A stretch of 8,856 bases of DNA from Desulfobacterales bacterium (lineage in GTDB: Bacteria > Desulfobacterota > Desulfobacteria > Desulfobacterales > JAHIVH01). A program made the position numbers and the translations under genes. Below the pieces are notes generated by a model. It had not been told where the DNA came from, ran no database searches, and worked only from the letters and a program-made list of their open reading frames with translations. The stretch is from contig JAGVHJ010000332.1 of NCBI GenBank assembly GCA_020056645.1, positions 1 to 8,856 on the forward strand, written 5' to 3'. Below are positions 1 to 5,655 of the stretch, piece after piece (within the stretch, counting starts at the first letter, position 1; each line of letters begins with the position of its first letter).

Positions 1-461
1 GGAACCCTCATACTTTGGAGAAATTGGGTCTCTCTCGCCGCCTGGAGAAATGCGGTGGATGATCCCAGATCCGATTGCGCCACCGCCGCCGCGATCTGTG
101 TCATCGAATAGCCTTCGGGGATGGTGAGCTTTCGAAGAAACATATGGCCGCTCGTGAACACGGAAAGAATTTCAACGGGGCTCATATGGGGCGAGAGCAG
201 GTATTCGCCGGCCCGGATCTGTTTATCGCTTTTTTTAATCCGGGCGATCAGGAGAAATAGCGGAGGGTGTTTGACCAAGCCCAAATGGGCAAGATTCTGC
301 GCCGTCTCCCCCAGGCTTTGCCCTTTGAGGATCGTGAAAATTTTTTCTTCAGCCTCTCTTTTCAGAGGGGTATGGGCGTAATGGTCGAGGGCGATCCCCA
401 GTAACGCCATGCAGCAGGTCAAGAAGAAAAGACCAATGAGAAAAATTTTAAGGAGTTTCAC
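1..461 (-). CDS. mltG: Endolytic murein transglycosylase MltG (YceG family), N-terminal part, cut by the window edge
   Basis: MltG is an inner-membrane lytic transglycosylase that cleaves nascent peptidoglycan strands and so helps set glycan chain length. 153 codons are visible, reading off the left edge, with no stop. A short basic N-terminus leads into one membrane anchor (about residues 4-26, containing FLIGLFFLTCC). A LysM-like periplasmic region follows (about 40-105, ILKGQSLGETAQNLAHLGLV and RAGEYLLSPHMSP), then the start of the YceG domain (LTIPEGYSMTQIA, about 112-124). The catalytic Glu lies beyond the window. The GTG at 461 is preferred because GGAGAAGG sits 7 nt upstream. An in-frame ATG at 494 would add 11 residues but has no clear ribosome site. 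The gene is read from its own promoter at 544-573. The family call is by recognition of sequence features; no search was run. Confidence 0.88.
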   Translation of the reverse strand, partial: MKLLKIFLIGLFFLTCCMALLGIALDHYAHTPLKREAEEKIFTILKGQSLGETAQNLAHLGLVKHPPLFLLIARIKKSDKQIRAGEYLLSPHMSPVEILSVFTSGHMFLRKLTIPEGYSMTQIAAAVAQSDLGSSTAFLQAARETQFLQSMRV

Positions 462-543
462 GGTGAAGCCTTCTCCGGTTTTTTTGTCACGCATCAACGG
501 ATGATCGATAAAAAGTTGAAATTTGATCCATTTTAATGGCGCC

Positions 544-573
544 ACTATAGTATAGTTTTCCTGATTTTGTCAA
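544..573 (-). promoter_or_regulatory. Sigma70-type promoter for mltG
   Basis: On the minus strand, a perfect -35 TTGACA (568-573) is separated by 18 nt from a -10 TATAGT (544-549). Transcription would start near 537, giving a leader of about 75 nt before the GTG at 461. No gene other than mltG lies downstream on this strand. Confidence 0.7.
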
Positions 574-650
574 AGAACCATTCGGCTCAATTCGCATGCC
601 GCCTGTCCGAGAAGATAATTGCAACATAAAAGAGAGTAAGGTCGCTTCTC

Positions 651-673
651 GTTACGAGGCTCTGCCTCGTAAC
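651..673. repeat. REP-like perfect hairpin
   Basis: GTTACGAGGC, a TCT loop, then GCCTCGTAAC: a 10-bp perfect stem with a 3-nt loop. It resembles the class of short bacterial interspersed palindromes of the form CGTT(C/A)C-AGGC-loop-GCCT that occur in many copies in diverse genomes. That resemblance is from memory. There is no T-run after it on either strand, so it is not a classical terminator. Confidence 0.55.
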
Positions 674-694
674 CAGGAACCCAAACCCATTTGT

Positions 695-713
695 CCAGAT
701 TTTTAAAATCTGG
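695..713. repeat. AT-centred palindrome
   Basis: CCAGATTTT, one T, then AAAATCTGG: 9-bp perfect arms around a single base. It lies inside the 607-851 element, 21 bases after the REP-like hairpin. The role is unknown. It could be an internal arm of the element or a protein-binding site. Confidence 0.4.
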
Positions 714-745
714 CCCCCGGAGGGTAAATTCGGAGGCTTTACAAT

Positions 746-802
746 ATGAATTTACTTAAAATTTATGTAAGTCTTACGTTTATGGCTTTGATACCAAAAT
801 AA
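746..802 (+). CDS. Possible 18-aa hydrophobic peptide (speculative)
   Basis: A GGAGG ribosome site at 732-736 stands 9 nt before an ATG that opens an 18-codon frame, MNLLKIYVSLTFMALIPK, ending in TAA. The peptide is a short basic/hydrophobic segment that could be membrane-inserting. It lies wholly inside the 607-851 inverted-repeat element and no promoter was recognised for it. It may be chance, a leader-type peptide, or a signal-peptide remnant of a lost gene. Confidence 0.15.
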   Translation: MNLLKIYVSLTFMALIPK

Positions 803-923
803 CGTTTGATCGTATCCGGCGCCACCCTCTATTTTGCAATTATCTTCTCGGGTGGGGTAATCGCATGTAACTCACCGATCTCTTGCCTTTGCAAAAGATA
901 TTGGTTTTCACGATAGCTGCGCC

Positions 924-1265
924 TCACGGAGCAAGCTCACCAAAAAAATAGGAAGCGGTAACGCCTCCATCCATCAGAAAATCGCTTCCCGTGATAAAAG
1001 CACCCTCCGGCCCCATGAGAAGGGCCGCCACATTGGCGACTTCATCAGAGGTGCCCGCTCTCCCCACGGGGCAAAGCTCAATCATGCGACGGCAACCTTC
1101 TCCCCGAGGCCCGGTTAGCTCATCTTTTGCGAATGGTGTGATAATAATCCCCGGACTAATCGTATTGATTCGCGCGCCGCGCTTGCCCCACCTGACCGCT
1201 TCCGCCATCACCCGCAAAGCGTTCCCACGTTTTGAAAGTTGATACGCGTGCAAGGAATCCCCCAC
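924..1265 (-). pseudogene. Short-chain dehydrogenase/reductase (SDR), N-terminal half missing
   Basis: This is the C-terminal 113 residues of a classical SDR, an NAD(P)-dependent oxidoreductase of roughly 250 residues when whole. The catalytic Tyr-xxx-Lys motif is present (AYQLSKRGN, residues 8-16). It is followed by the RINTISPG segment after the active site, the substrate-loop region (ITPFAKDELTGPRGEG) and the C-terminal VANVAALLMGP...ITGSDFLMDGG block. The Rossmann N-terminus with TGxxxGxG, and the catalytic Ser, are absent. Reading upstream, the frame runs directly into the repeat at 1266-1370 and meets a stop just beyond it, and no SDR-like sequence resumes on the far side. The GTG at 1265 lies exactly at the repeat edge and is not a credible native start. 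The fragment is almost certainly non-functional, broken by the repeat and a linked deletion. The original substrate cannot be told. Confidence 0.82.
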
Positions 1266-1370
1266 GTAACTATTCAGCCCCCATTCATCAAGATGGTGAA
1301 ACGTCCGTTTTGTTCGTTCCGCACAAAATGGCCTTTTTACGTCTAAAGCAAGGCCAGACTGAACAGTTAC
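1266..1370. repeat. MITE-like short repeat, copy 1
   Basis: A 105-bp segment beginning GTAACTATTCAG and ending CTGAACAGTTAC, so the ends are inverted with 11 of 12 positions matching. It shares two identical blocks with the copy at 5728-5840: ATTCATCAAGATGG (1283-1296) and CCGTTTTGTTCGTTCC (1305-1320). Both copies have the same orientation. No flanking direct repeat is visible here, which fits loss of one flank with the front half of the SDR gene. There is no coding capacity for a transposase. Confidence 0.7.
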
Positions 1371-1439
1371 AAAAATGCCGGGTTATGCAGATTGATCGAA
1401 ACGATGATCACCGCAAGAATATCCCAAAAAGCATTTCAT

Positions 1440-1468
1440 TTGACACTGGCCATGGCTTTTACTATAGG
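1440..1468 (+). promoter_or_regulatory. Sigma70-type promoter for the SpoU/TrmH-family methyltransferase
   Basis: A perfect -35 TTGACA (1440-1445), a 17-nt spacer and a -10 TATAGG (1463-1468). The start would fall near 1475, leaving a leader of about 70 nt before the ATG at 1546. The remaining sequence between the repeat end (1370) and this site shows nothing else I can name. Confidence 0.72.
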
Positions 1469-1545
1469 TTTTTTTGCTGTCATCCTGAGAGGGGCTTCAT
1501 GGATCGTCAGAGAAATCATTCACCCCCCAGAAAAACAGGCGCGCC

Positions 1546-2127
1546 ATGGGAATCAGAGAGCTCCGAAGAACCATTGAAAAAGAGCGGAAATATATTGTCC
1601 GTCGCTTCATCAAGCAGCAACGGCGGAATCTTATAGCGAAGCCTGGCGTCAACGAGATAATTATCGTGCTTGACAACCTGAGCCCTCTCTTCAACATCGG
1701 AAAGATCTTCAGGAGCGCGGAGGCCTTCGGCGTCCAGGAGGTCCATGTGATCGCCACCGAATTTTTTGATCCGGCCCCCGCCAAGGGCTCTTTCAAATAT
1801 GTGCCCGCCAAATTTTTCGTGGATTTTGACGAGAGCTACCATGCCCTCATCCATCAGGGGTTCTCCCTCTTTACCCTGGACTCCTCGGGAGGCTCTTCCC
1901 TCTACTCCCTCGCCATGCCCCGAAAAAGCGCGTTCATCTTCGGAAACGAAAAGGAGGGGTTGAGCGTCAACCTGGAAAAATTTAATCAAATCAAACCGGT
2001 CCATATTCCCCAGTATGGCCAGGTGGAGAGCCTGAACGTGAGCAACGTGGCCGCCATTGTCATGTATGAATATGTAAGGCAGCACGGGGCGGTCTCTTCA
2101 GGAAAAAATCTTCAGGTAAGCCCATAA
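1546..2127 (+). CDS. SpoU/TrmH-family RNA 2'-O-ribose methyltransferase
   Basis: Predicted SAM-dependent enzyme methylating the 2'-OH of a ribose in tRNA or rRNA; members of this family fold as a knotted SPOUT domain and work as dimers. All three SpoU motifs are visible in 193 residues. Motif 1 is DNLSPLFNIGKIFRSAEAFG (43-62), with Asn50 and the likely catalytic Arg56. Motif 2 is FIFGNEKEGLS (130-140). Motif 3 is IPQYGQVESLNVSNVAAIV (154-172). A basic N-terminal helix (about 1-30, rich in Arg and Lys) may bind RNA. There is no separate L30e-like domain as in RlmB. The position modified cannot be told from sequence. The ribosome site before the ATG is weak (CAGG), but no better in-frame start exists upstream. 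It is transcribed from 1440-1468 as a single gene, and its 3' end overlaps the convergent DoxX-like gene by 30 bp. Confidence 0.88.
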   Translation: MGIRELRRTIEKERKYIVRRFIKQQRRNLIAKPGVNEIIIVLDNLSPLFNIGKIFRSAEAFGVQEVHVIATEFFDPAPAKGSFKYVPAKFFVDFDESYHALIHQGFSLFTLDSSGGSSLYSLAMPRKSAFIFGNEKEGLSVNLEKFNQIKPVHIPQYGQVESLNVSNVAAIVMYEYVRQHGAVSSGKNLQVSP

Positions 2128-2448
2128 CATCGCTATACCCACAACGGGAATCGGAAGGACATTGAAAATACCGTTCCATACCATGAGGCCGAATGCCGCG
2201 CAAAGGGTCGCGATACAGATATAGACACCGGGCCGGAGGAATTTTTTAGAAAAAAGCATGAGTGCGCCGCCTGCCTGGATTAGGCCGAAGATCACGCGAA
2301 AAAGGTCAGAGACGCCGAAGGCGTGGAAAAGCGCCACTTCGCCCTTGACGCCCACGACCTTCACCATGCCCACCAAAATACCGAAAAGAGGAATGAAGAT
2401 CCGGTAAATCGTAAGAAACCGCTGTTTGAATTGAGGTGAAACCGCCAT
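2098..2448 (-). CDS. Small four-helix membrane protein, DoxX-like
   Basis: 116 residues with four hydrophobic segments at about 11-33, 47-66, 72-92 and 95-114. The first helix runs into a short glycine/lysine loop (GMVKVVGVKGEVALFHAFGVSDL), a pattern typical of DoxX/DoxX_2-type proteins, a broad family of quinone- or redox-linked inner-membrane proteins with few defined functions. It follows the OleA-like gene on the same strand by 19 nt. The TAGGAG formed across that gene's stop codon is the best ribosome site, but it lies unusually far from the ATG, so translation may be coupled. Its last 30 bp overlap the end of the convergent methyltransferase gene, leaving no room for a terminator between them. 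The family call is moderate; a specific function is not supported. Confidence 0.6.
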   Translation of the reverse strand: MAVSPQFKQRFLTIYRIFIPLFGILVGMVKVVGVKGEVALFHAFGVSDLFRVIFGLIQAGGALMLFSKKFLRPGVYICIATLCAAFGLMVWNGIFNVLPIPVVGIAMLWAYLKIFS

Positions 2449-2467
2449 GGAGGTGTTCCGTTTTCTC

Positions 2468-3484
2468 CTACCAGGTAATGCTCATCATTGAGCAGTTGAG
2501 GCCGCTTCCGATGCCCAAGAGGGCCACATGGTCTCCGGACCGGATACGGCCCTCTTCTTCGGCCATCCTCAGGGTCACGGGCACCGCGGCGGGCCCCATG
2601 TTTCCCTGGGTCATGAAATTTAAATGGTGTTTTCCCGGTGTGATGCCAAGGGTCTTGTTCAAGAGGTGGATGTTTTTGGCGCTGACCTGATGGGGGATAT
2701 AAATATCGATGGCATCGTCATGCCATAACGGTAGGAGGGTCTGAGCATAGTCCCAGGTCTTTTTCGCCAGCTTGACGCCCTGATTCATGATCTCCGAGGC
2801 GTCCGCCTTCATGAAATCCCGCTGGCCCACACAGAGCCGGTTATACCGGGTGTCCGAAAGGGTCACGATACCGTTGACCGTGTGACCGCTACTGCTGTAG
2901 TCCTTACGGCCCATGATCATGGCAACGGCCCCGCTGCCCAGGGTGAGGCTCGCGAAATTCTCCCGGTAGACATCCATGGTGGCCAATGGACTTTTCAACC
3001 GGTCGATGGTGGCCCGGAGGATCTCCCCCGACCCCTCGCCGTCAACGATGAGACCGTACCTGATCTGGCCCGACTCGATCATCATCATCATGATATGGAT
3101 GGCGTTCACAAAGCCCAGACATGCGTTACTGATATCGAAATTAAGGCATTGTGAGGAGAGTTTCAAATTTCCATGGACCAGGCAGGCGACGGAGGGCTCG
3201 ATATAGTCCCTGCACACGGAGGTGTTGATAATGCATCCGATCTCAGCCGGATCTATTCCAGATGCGGCGATCACTTTTTTTGCGGCCCTGGTGGCCACAT
3301 CGCTCGGCTGCGCCCCCTCTTCCCATACCCGTCTTTCACGAATACCGGTCAGCATGGAGAGAAGCCCCATGGGCAGGCGCAACCGTTCCATGGTTTCACG
3401 AATCTCTTCTTCGATTTCCTTGGATGTGATCACCTGGGGAGCCAATTCGTATTCGACCGCTTCGACCGTGGCGTTTCCTGACAT
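2468..3484 (-). CDS. OleA-like 3-oxoacyl-ACP synthase III / thiolase-superfamily condensing enzyme
   Basis: A 338-residue condensing enzyme of the KAS III (FabH) type. The Cys-His-Asn triad is visible: Cys122 in ISNACLGFVNA, His265 in IPHQVS and Asn295 in QGNMGPAAVP. The segments INTSVCRDYIEPS (with Glu96) and LLGIGSGLNCSM at the C-terminus are characteristic, as I recall them, of OleA. OleA joins two fatty acyl-CoAs head-to-head to a beta-keto acid for long-chain olefin synthesis. The Glu-to-Cys spacing of 26 and His-to-Asn spacing of 30 match that enzyme as remembered. It could equally be a related KAS III acting on another acyl donor. AAGGAAGG precedes the ATG. It lies 33 nt after the 86-aa gene and 19 nt before the DoxX-like gene, so the three look like one operon. 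No oleB, oleC or oleD is in the window. The run IMMMMIES (131-138) is unusual but lies in a helix. Confidence 0.8.
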   Translation of the reverse strand: MSGNATVEAVEYELAPQVITSKEIEEEIRETMERLRLPMGLLSMLTGIRERRVWEEGAQPSDVATRAAKKVIAASGIDPAEIGCIINTSVCRDYIEPSVACLVHGNLKLSSQCLNFDISNACLGFVNAIHIMMMMIESGQIRYGLIVDGEGSGEILRATIDRLKSPLATMDVYRENFASLTLGSGAVAMIMGRKDYSSSGHTVNGIVTLSDTRYNRLCVGQRDFMKADASEIMNQGVKLAKKTWDYAQTLLPLWHDDAIDIYIPHQVSAKNIHLLNKTLGITPGKHHLNFMTQGNMGPAAVPVTLRMAEEEGRIRSGDHVALLGIGSGLNCSMMSITW

Positions 3485-3517
3485 CGTCCTTCCTTATTTC
3501 CCGTAAGAGCGCTATTC

Positions 3518-3778
3518 CTATTCCTGGTGAGTGCCATCTTTGAGAAACCGGGTGTGATACTCGGTCTCGGTCAGGTGGGTCTTCAACAGCCGGTTGATAA
3601 GGGTGTAGATCTCCTCAAGCTCCGTGTCTGTCATCCGGTTCACAACTATTTTCAGAAGCGCGTCGTCTGAAAATTTCTGAAGATAGAACATGATGGTCTC
3701 TTCATCTGTGTTCCGATCCCAGCCAAACGCGCCGATCCCGTCGTAGTTTTCCACAAATTCATGGGTATGCTGTGCCAT
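3518..3778 (-). CDS. Small acidic conserved hypothetical protein (86 aa)
   Basis: A soluble protein without signal peptide or membrane segment, rich in Glu, Asp and Thr, predicted mostly helical from about residue 25 onward (ETIMFYLQKFSDDALLKIV, then DTELEEIYTLINRLLKTHL). Histidines near the start (MAQHTHEF) and an aromatic/glycine stretch (GIGAFGWDR, 15-23) are the distinctive points. I recall similar short proteins annotated only as cytoplasmic proteins in sulfate-reducing deltaproteobacteria, but I know no function. It is the first gene of the run leading to the OleA-like gene 33 nt downstream, so a role with that enzyme is possible. The ribosome site is poor (AAAGG about 10 nt before the ATG). 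The leader upstream holds three hairpins and may control it. Confidence 0.6.
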   Translation of the reverse strand: MAQHTHEFVENYDGIGAFGWDRNTDEETIMFYLQKFSDDALLKIVVNRMTDTELEEIYTLINRLLKTHLTETEYHTRFLKDGTHQE

Positions 3779-3820
3779 TTTAATTGATAAGCCTTTATTC
3801 TCTTGTTGTCTTGACGATAC

Positions 3821-3888
3821 GGAACCCGAGAGTGTTCCTCTTCGCTAGCCTGACCGGTTAGCATTCTCCCATTCCGTAGTGAATGGGG
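3821..3888 (-). promoter_or_regulatory. Structured leader: three tandem hairpins upstream of the 86-aa gene
   Basis: Read on the minus strand, in order: CCCATTC-ACTACG-GAATGGG (3868-3887, 7-bp stem); GCTAACC-GGTCA-GGCTAGC (3844-3862, 7 bp with one G-U pair); GGAAC-ACTCTCGG-GTTCC (3821-3838, 5-bp stem). They end about 43 nt before the ATG at 3778. None has a following T-run, so simple termination is not indicated. I could not match the set to a known riboswitch class. Confidence 0.35.
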
Positions 3889-3988
3889 CCGGCCTCTTAC
3901 TGGAGTAATATCCCTGTGATGCCGCCCGGATATTCCCATACTTACATCCTTTAGGAAGGGGCGTCAAATATAAAACCCCGATCTCCAC
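3845..3988 (-). CDS. Possible 47-aa small protein (speculative)
   Basis: A GTG-started frame whose start lies 4 nt after a perfect AGGAGG (3993-3998). It ends in TAG inside the second leader hairpin. The product begins VEIGVLYLTPLPKGCKYGN and has no recognised domain. It might be a leader ORF whose translation affects the hairpins, or a chance frame with a good Shine-Dalgarno. Two of the three hairpins lie within or against its 3' end. Confidence 0.2.
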   Translation of the reverse strand: MEIGVLYLTPLPKGCKYGNIRAASQGYYSSKRPAPFTTEWENANRSG

Positions 3989-4151
3989 CGAACCTCCTGA
4001 TAGTGATAAAAACCATCATTTCTCCCTTGCAACAGAGAGAAAACAGGTATAGGACTCTTTTTTGAAACATACCGGATAAAGTTTTTTCAATAAAAAGGAT
4101 CGGTAAAATCATTTCCTTATTAAAAAACAGATGCTCATCGGTTGACGCCCT

Positions 4152-4156
4152 GGAGG
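4152..4156 (+). promoter_or_regulatory. Ribosome binding site of the LysM gene
   Basis: GGAGG, 7 nt before the ATG at 4164. It is strong and well spaced and fixes this start. Confidence 0.8.
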
Positions 4157-4163
4157 AAAACGC

Positions 4164-4856
4164 ATGAACGACAAGCACGATTTTGATACGGCGAATATTA
4201 AAATCAACCCGGATAACGATTACCCCTTGCCCAAACGAAAACCGTTCACACCCAATCTAAAAAATAAAGCGCTTTCATCGGGTCTATTCGGCAAGATTGA
4301 AATGCCGTTTGTTCTCCTGGGAATAGGCCTGGTGGCCTTTGTAGGAATTTATATGGGATTGAGCGTGATGTCCGGTGGGACAGCGGATGACGACATGGTG
4401 GAGAAGCTGACGGCACGCCTCGATACGCTGGAACAAAAGATCAATCAGCTCGAATCCCAGGGCGCGATCCCATCCGGTGATGGAATGAATACAGCCGATA
4501 TCTCAAGCCGCCTGGACCGTGCTGAGGCGACCCTCTCTCTCCGGTTGAACGTCGTTGAAAAACGGCTCGACGACATGCCAGTCAACAAACCACCCCAGCC
4601 CGTAGCCGAATCGCTTCCCGTCAAAGAAGAGGTCTCCCGGCCGGTCAAGGACGAAGCGCCGGCGATAGTGGCCGCCCCCAAACCAAAAAAGAAATCCGCG
4701 CAGGCGAAACTCGTCTATCATACGGTAAAAAAAGGGGACACCTATTACAGCATCAGCAAGAAGCATGGCCTCACCGTGGAGAAGCTGCAAAAAATGAACA
4801 AGCTGAAACCTGAAGCAGTCATCGTCCCCGGCCAGAAGCTGGTTGTGAAACGATAG
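4164..4856 (+). CDS. Single-pass membrane protein with coiled coil and C-terminal LysM domain
   Basis: 230 residues in four parts. The cytoplasmic N-terminus (1-46) is charged and Pro/Lys-rich. One transmembrane helix follows (about 48-69, FVLLGIGLVAFVGIYMGLSV). The periplasmic part has heptad-like coiled-coil segments (about 77-98 and 112-137, KLTARLDTLEQKINQLE and SRLDRAEATLSLRLNVVEKRL), then a Pro/Lys/Ala linker (140-180). A LysM domain ends the protein (about 185-228: YHTVKKGDTYYSISKKHGLT, then a Leu-Asn helix, then VPGQKLVV). LysM binds N-acetylglucosamine polymers, so the protein probably tethers the inner membrane to peptidoglycan. No catalytic domain is present, so it is likely structural or an adaptor. 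The gene stands alone and converges with the phosphoesterase, with 4 nt between stop codons and no terminator hairpin in the gap. Confidence 0.82.
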   Translation: MNDKHDFDTANIKINPDNDYPLPKRKPFTPNLKNKALSSGLFGKIEMPFVLLGIGLVAFVGIYMGLSVMSGGTADDDMVEKLTARLDTLEQKINQLESQGAIPSGDGMNTADISSRLDRAEATLSLRLNVVEKRLDDMPVNKPPQPVAESLPVKEEVSRPVKDEAPAIVAAPKPKKKSAQAKLVYHTVKKGDTYYSISKKHGLTVEKLQKMNKLKPEAVIVPGQKLVVKR

Positions 4857-4860
4857 GGAT

Positions 4861-5613
4861 CTACTTTTGCGCGCCATCGGCGCCGCACGGCAGAAGAGAC
4901 TGGGCATACCGATAGGGAATCCCCCCCATAACTATCTTTTGAACGGTTTCTTGCGGGTCGTAATCCACAAACCGGACATCAAGCGTATGAGTCTCGTCAT
5001 CCATAATCGCATATTGGGCCCGTTTATCGATGCCCCTGGGCTGGCCCACACTCCCCACGTTCACCATGTATTTCAAACGCCGGTCGAGCGTTACGAGACG
5101 ATGATCCAGGGGCCTTCGTATGAGAACCGACCGATCGATAAACGCCATATTGAAATCATGGGTGTGTCCGACAAAGCAGATATCCGACCGCATTCCATCG
5201 ATCGCCTTCACCATGGCGGCCTCCTCTACCTGTAAAAAATAGATGGTCTGGGAGGCGGGCGGGAATCCATGCACATAATAAAAACGGCCGATCTGAAAAA
5301 AGGGCTGAAGCCGATTCAGATAGAGAAGCGATTCGGTGGAGAGCAATGATATATTTTTTTCCAGGGCCTCACGGGCCGAAGGATTAAACCACTTTAAACA
5401 GGAACCATCTTTAAGGGCGAGTTCATGATTGCCGAGCACACTCGGGATTTCCCGCTCCCGAAGCATATGGACAACAGCTTCCGGCTCCGGGCCATAGCCG
5501 ATATTATCCCCAAGACTCACGATTCCGTCGACATGGGAAGCGTCGATATCTTTCAGTACGGCGGAAAACGCATCCTTGTTGCTGTGAATATCTGAAATGA
5601 CGGCAATTCTCAT
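4861..5613 (-). CDS. Calcineurin-like metallophosphoesterase (YfcE/MJ0936-type)
   Basis: A 250-residue dinuclear-metal phosphoesterase. The metal-binding signature is complete: SDIH (Asp8, His10), GDNIGYG (Asp36), GNHE (Asn62, His63), VHG (His115) and GHTH (His150, His152). A further NVGSVGQPR segment (185-193) is typical of the Metallophos_2 group, whose members hydrolyse phosphodiesters or phosphomonoesters. The natural substrate cannot be predicted. Some relatives act on nucleotides or as Ser/Thr phosphatases. The ATG at 5613 is preferred because MRIAVISDIH is the usual family start and GGGGAG lies 5 nt upstream. An ATG at 5643 would add ten residues but would sit only about 6 nt after the predicted transcription start. 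The gene has its own promoter at 5656-5685 and is the only gene in its transcription unit within this window. Confidence 0.85.
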   Translation of the reverse strand: MRIAVISDIHSNKDAFSAVLKDIDASHVDGIVSLGDNIGYGPEPEAVVHMLREREIPSVLGNHELALKDGSCLKWFNPSAREALEKNISLLSTESLLYLNRLQPFFQIGRFYYVHGFPPASQTIYFLQVEEAAMVKAIDGMRSDICFVGHTHDFNMAFIDRSVLIRRPLDHRLVTLDRRLKYMVNVGSVGQPRGIDKRAQYAIMDDETHTLDVRFVDYDPQETVQKIVMGGIPYRYAQSLLPCGADGAQK

Positions 5614-5655
5614 GTAAGCTCCCCATATAATCCCGTTAGCCATTCAATCGGTAGT

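Larger units (their letters stand above)
592..867. repeat. MITE-like or palindromic element with 18-bp perfect inverted ends
   Basis: CCGAGAAGATAATTGCAA at 607-624 is exactly reverse-complemented at 834-851, so the arms bound a 245-bp segment. A 7-bp direct repeat, TCGCATG, lies just outside at 592-598 and 861-867, 8 to 9 nt from the arms. It may be a target duplication, though the gap to the arms makes this uncertain. Inside are two strong palindromes (651-673 and 695-713) and a short ORF at 746-802, but no transposase. The structure fits a non-autonomous element or a fold-back interspersed repeat. It is unrelated in sequence to the repeats at 1266-1370 and 5728-5840. Confidence 0.55.
3779..4163. 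other. Divergent spacer between the 86-aa gene and the LysM gene
   Basis: 385 bp without a confident gene. The left half (3821-3888) carries three successive hairpins. A possible 47-codon minus-strand ORF spans 3845-3988. The right half is AT-rich and should hold the promoter for the LysM gene, but no strong -35/-10 pair was found. On the minus strand, TTGACG at about 3961-3966 could be a -35 with only a poor -10 near 3940. Confidence 0.6.

Noticed and set aside
1391..1409. TGATC...GATCA inverted words upstream of the methyltransferase promoter as an operator
   Set aside because: The arms are only 5 bp and such short symmetry is common by chance; no second site is seen.
1538..1549. GGCGCGCCATGG looks like joined cloning sites (AscI and NcoI), and GGCCGGCC at 3887-3894 like FseI
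   Set aside because: The surrounding genes are natural and continuous. Single rare-cutter sites occur by chance in GC-balanced DNA, and there is no vector sequence.
1232..1636. Plus-strand open frame of 134 codons through the repeat and promoter
   Set aside because: It spans the MITE-like repeat, the promoter and the methyltransferase start in another frame. It has no ribosome site and no recognisable domain.
1516..2085. Minus-strand open frame of 189 codons
   Set aside because: It is antisense to the SpoU/TrmH-family gene, whose three motifs are unmistakable.
3076..3094. ATC/ATG trinucleotide run in the OleA-like gene resembling a microsatellite
   Set aside because: It is short, encodes the MMMM within a helix of an intact enzyme, and does not disturb the frame.
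3652..3939. Minus-strand open frame of 95 codons overlapping the 86-aa gene
   Set aside because: It is in a different frame, runs through the leader hairpins, has no ribosome site, and its composition is Arg/His-rich and random.
5614..5643. Upstream ATG at 5643 as start of the phosphoesterase
   Set aside because: It would sit almost at the predicted transcription start with no ribosome site, and the family normally begins at the MRIAVISD methionine.
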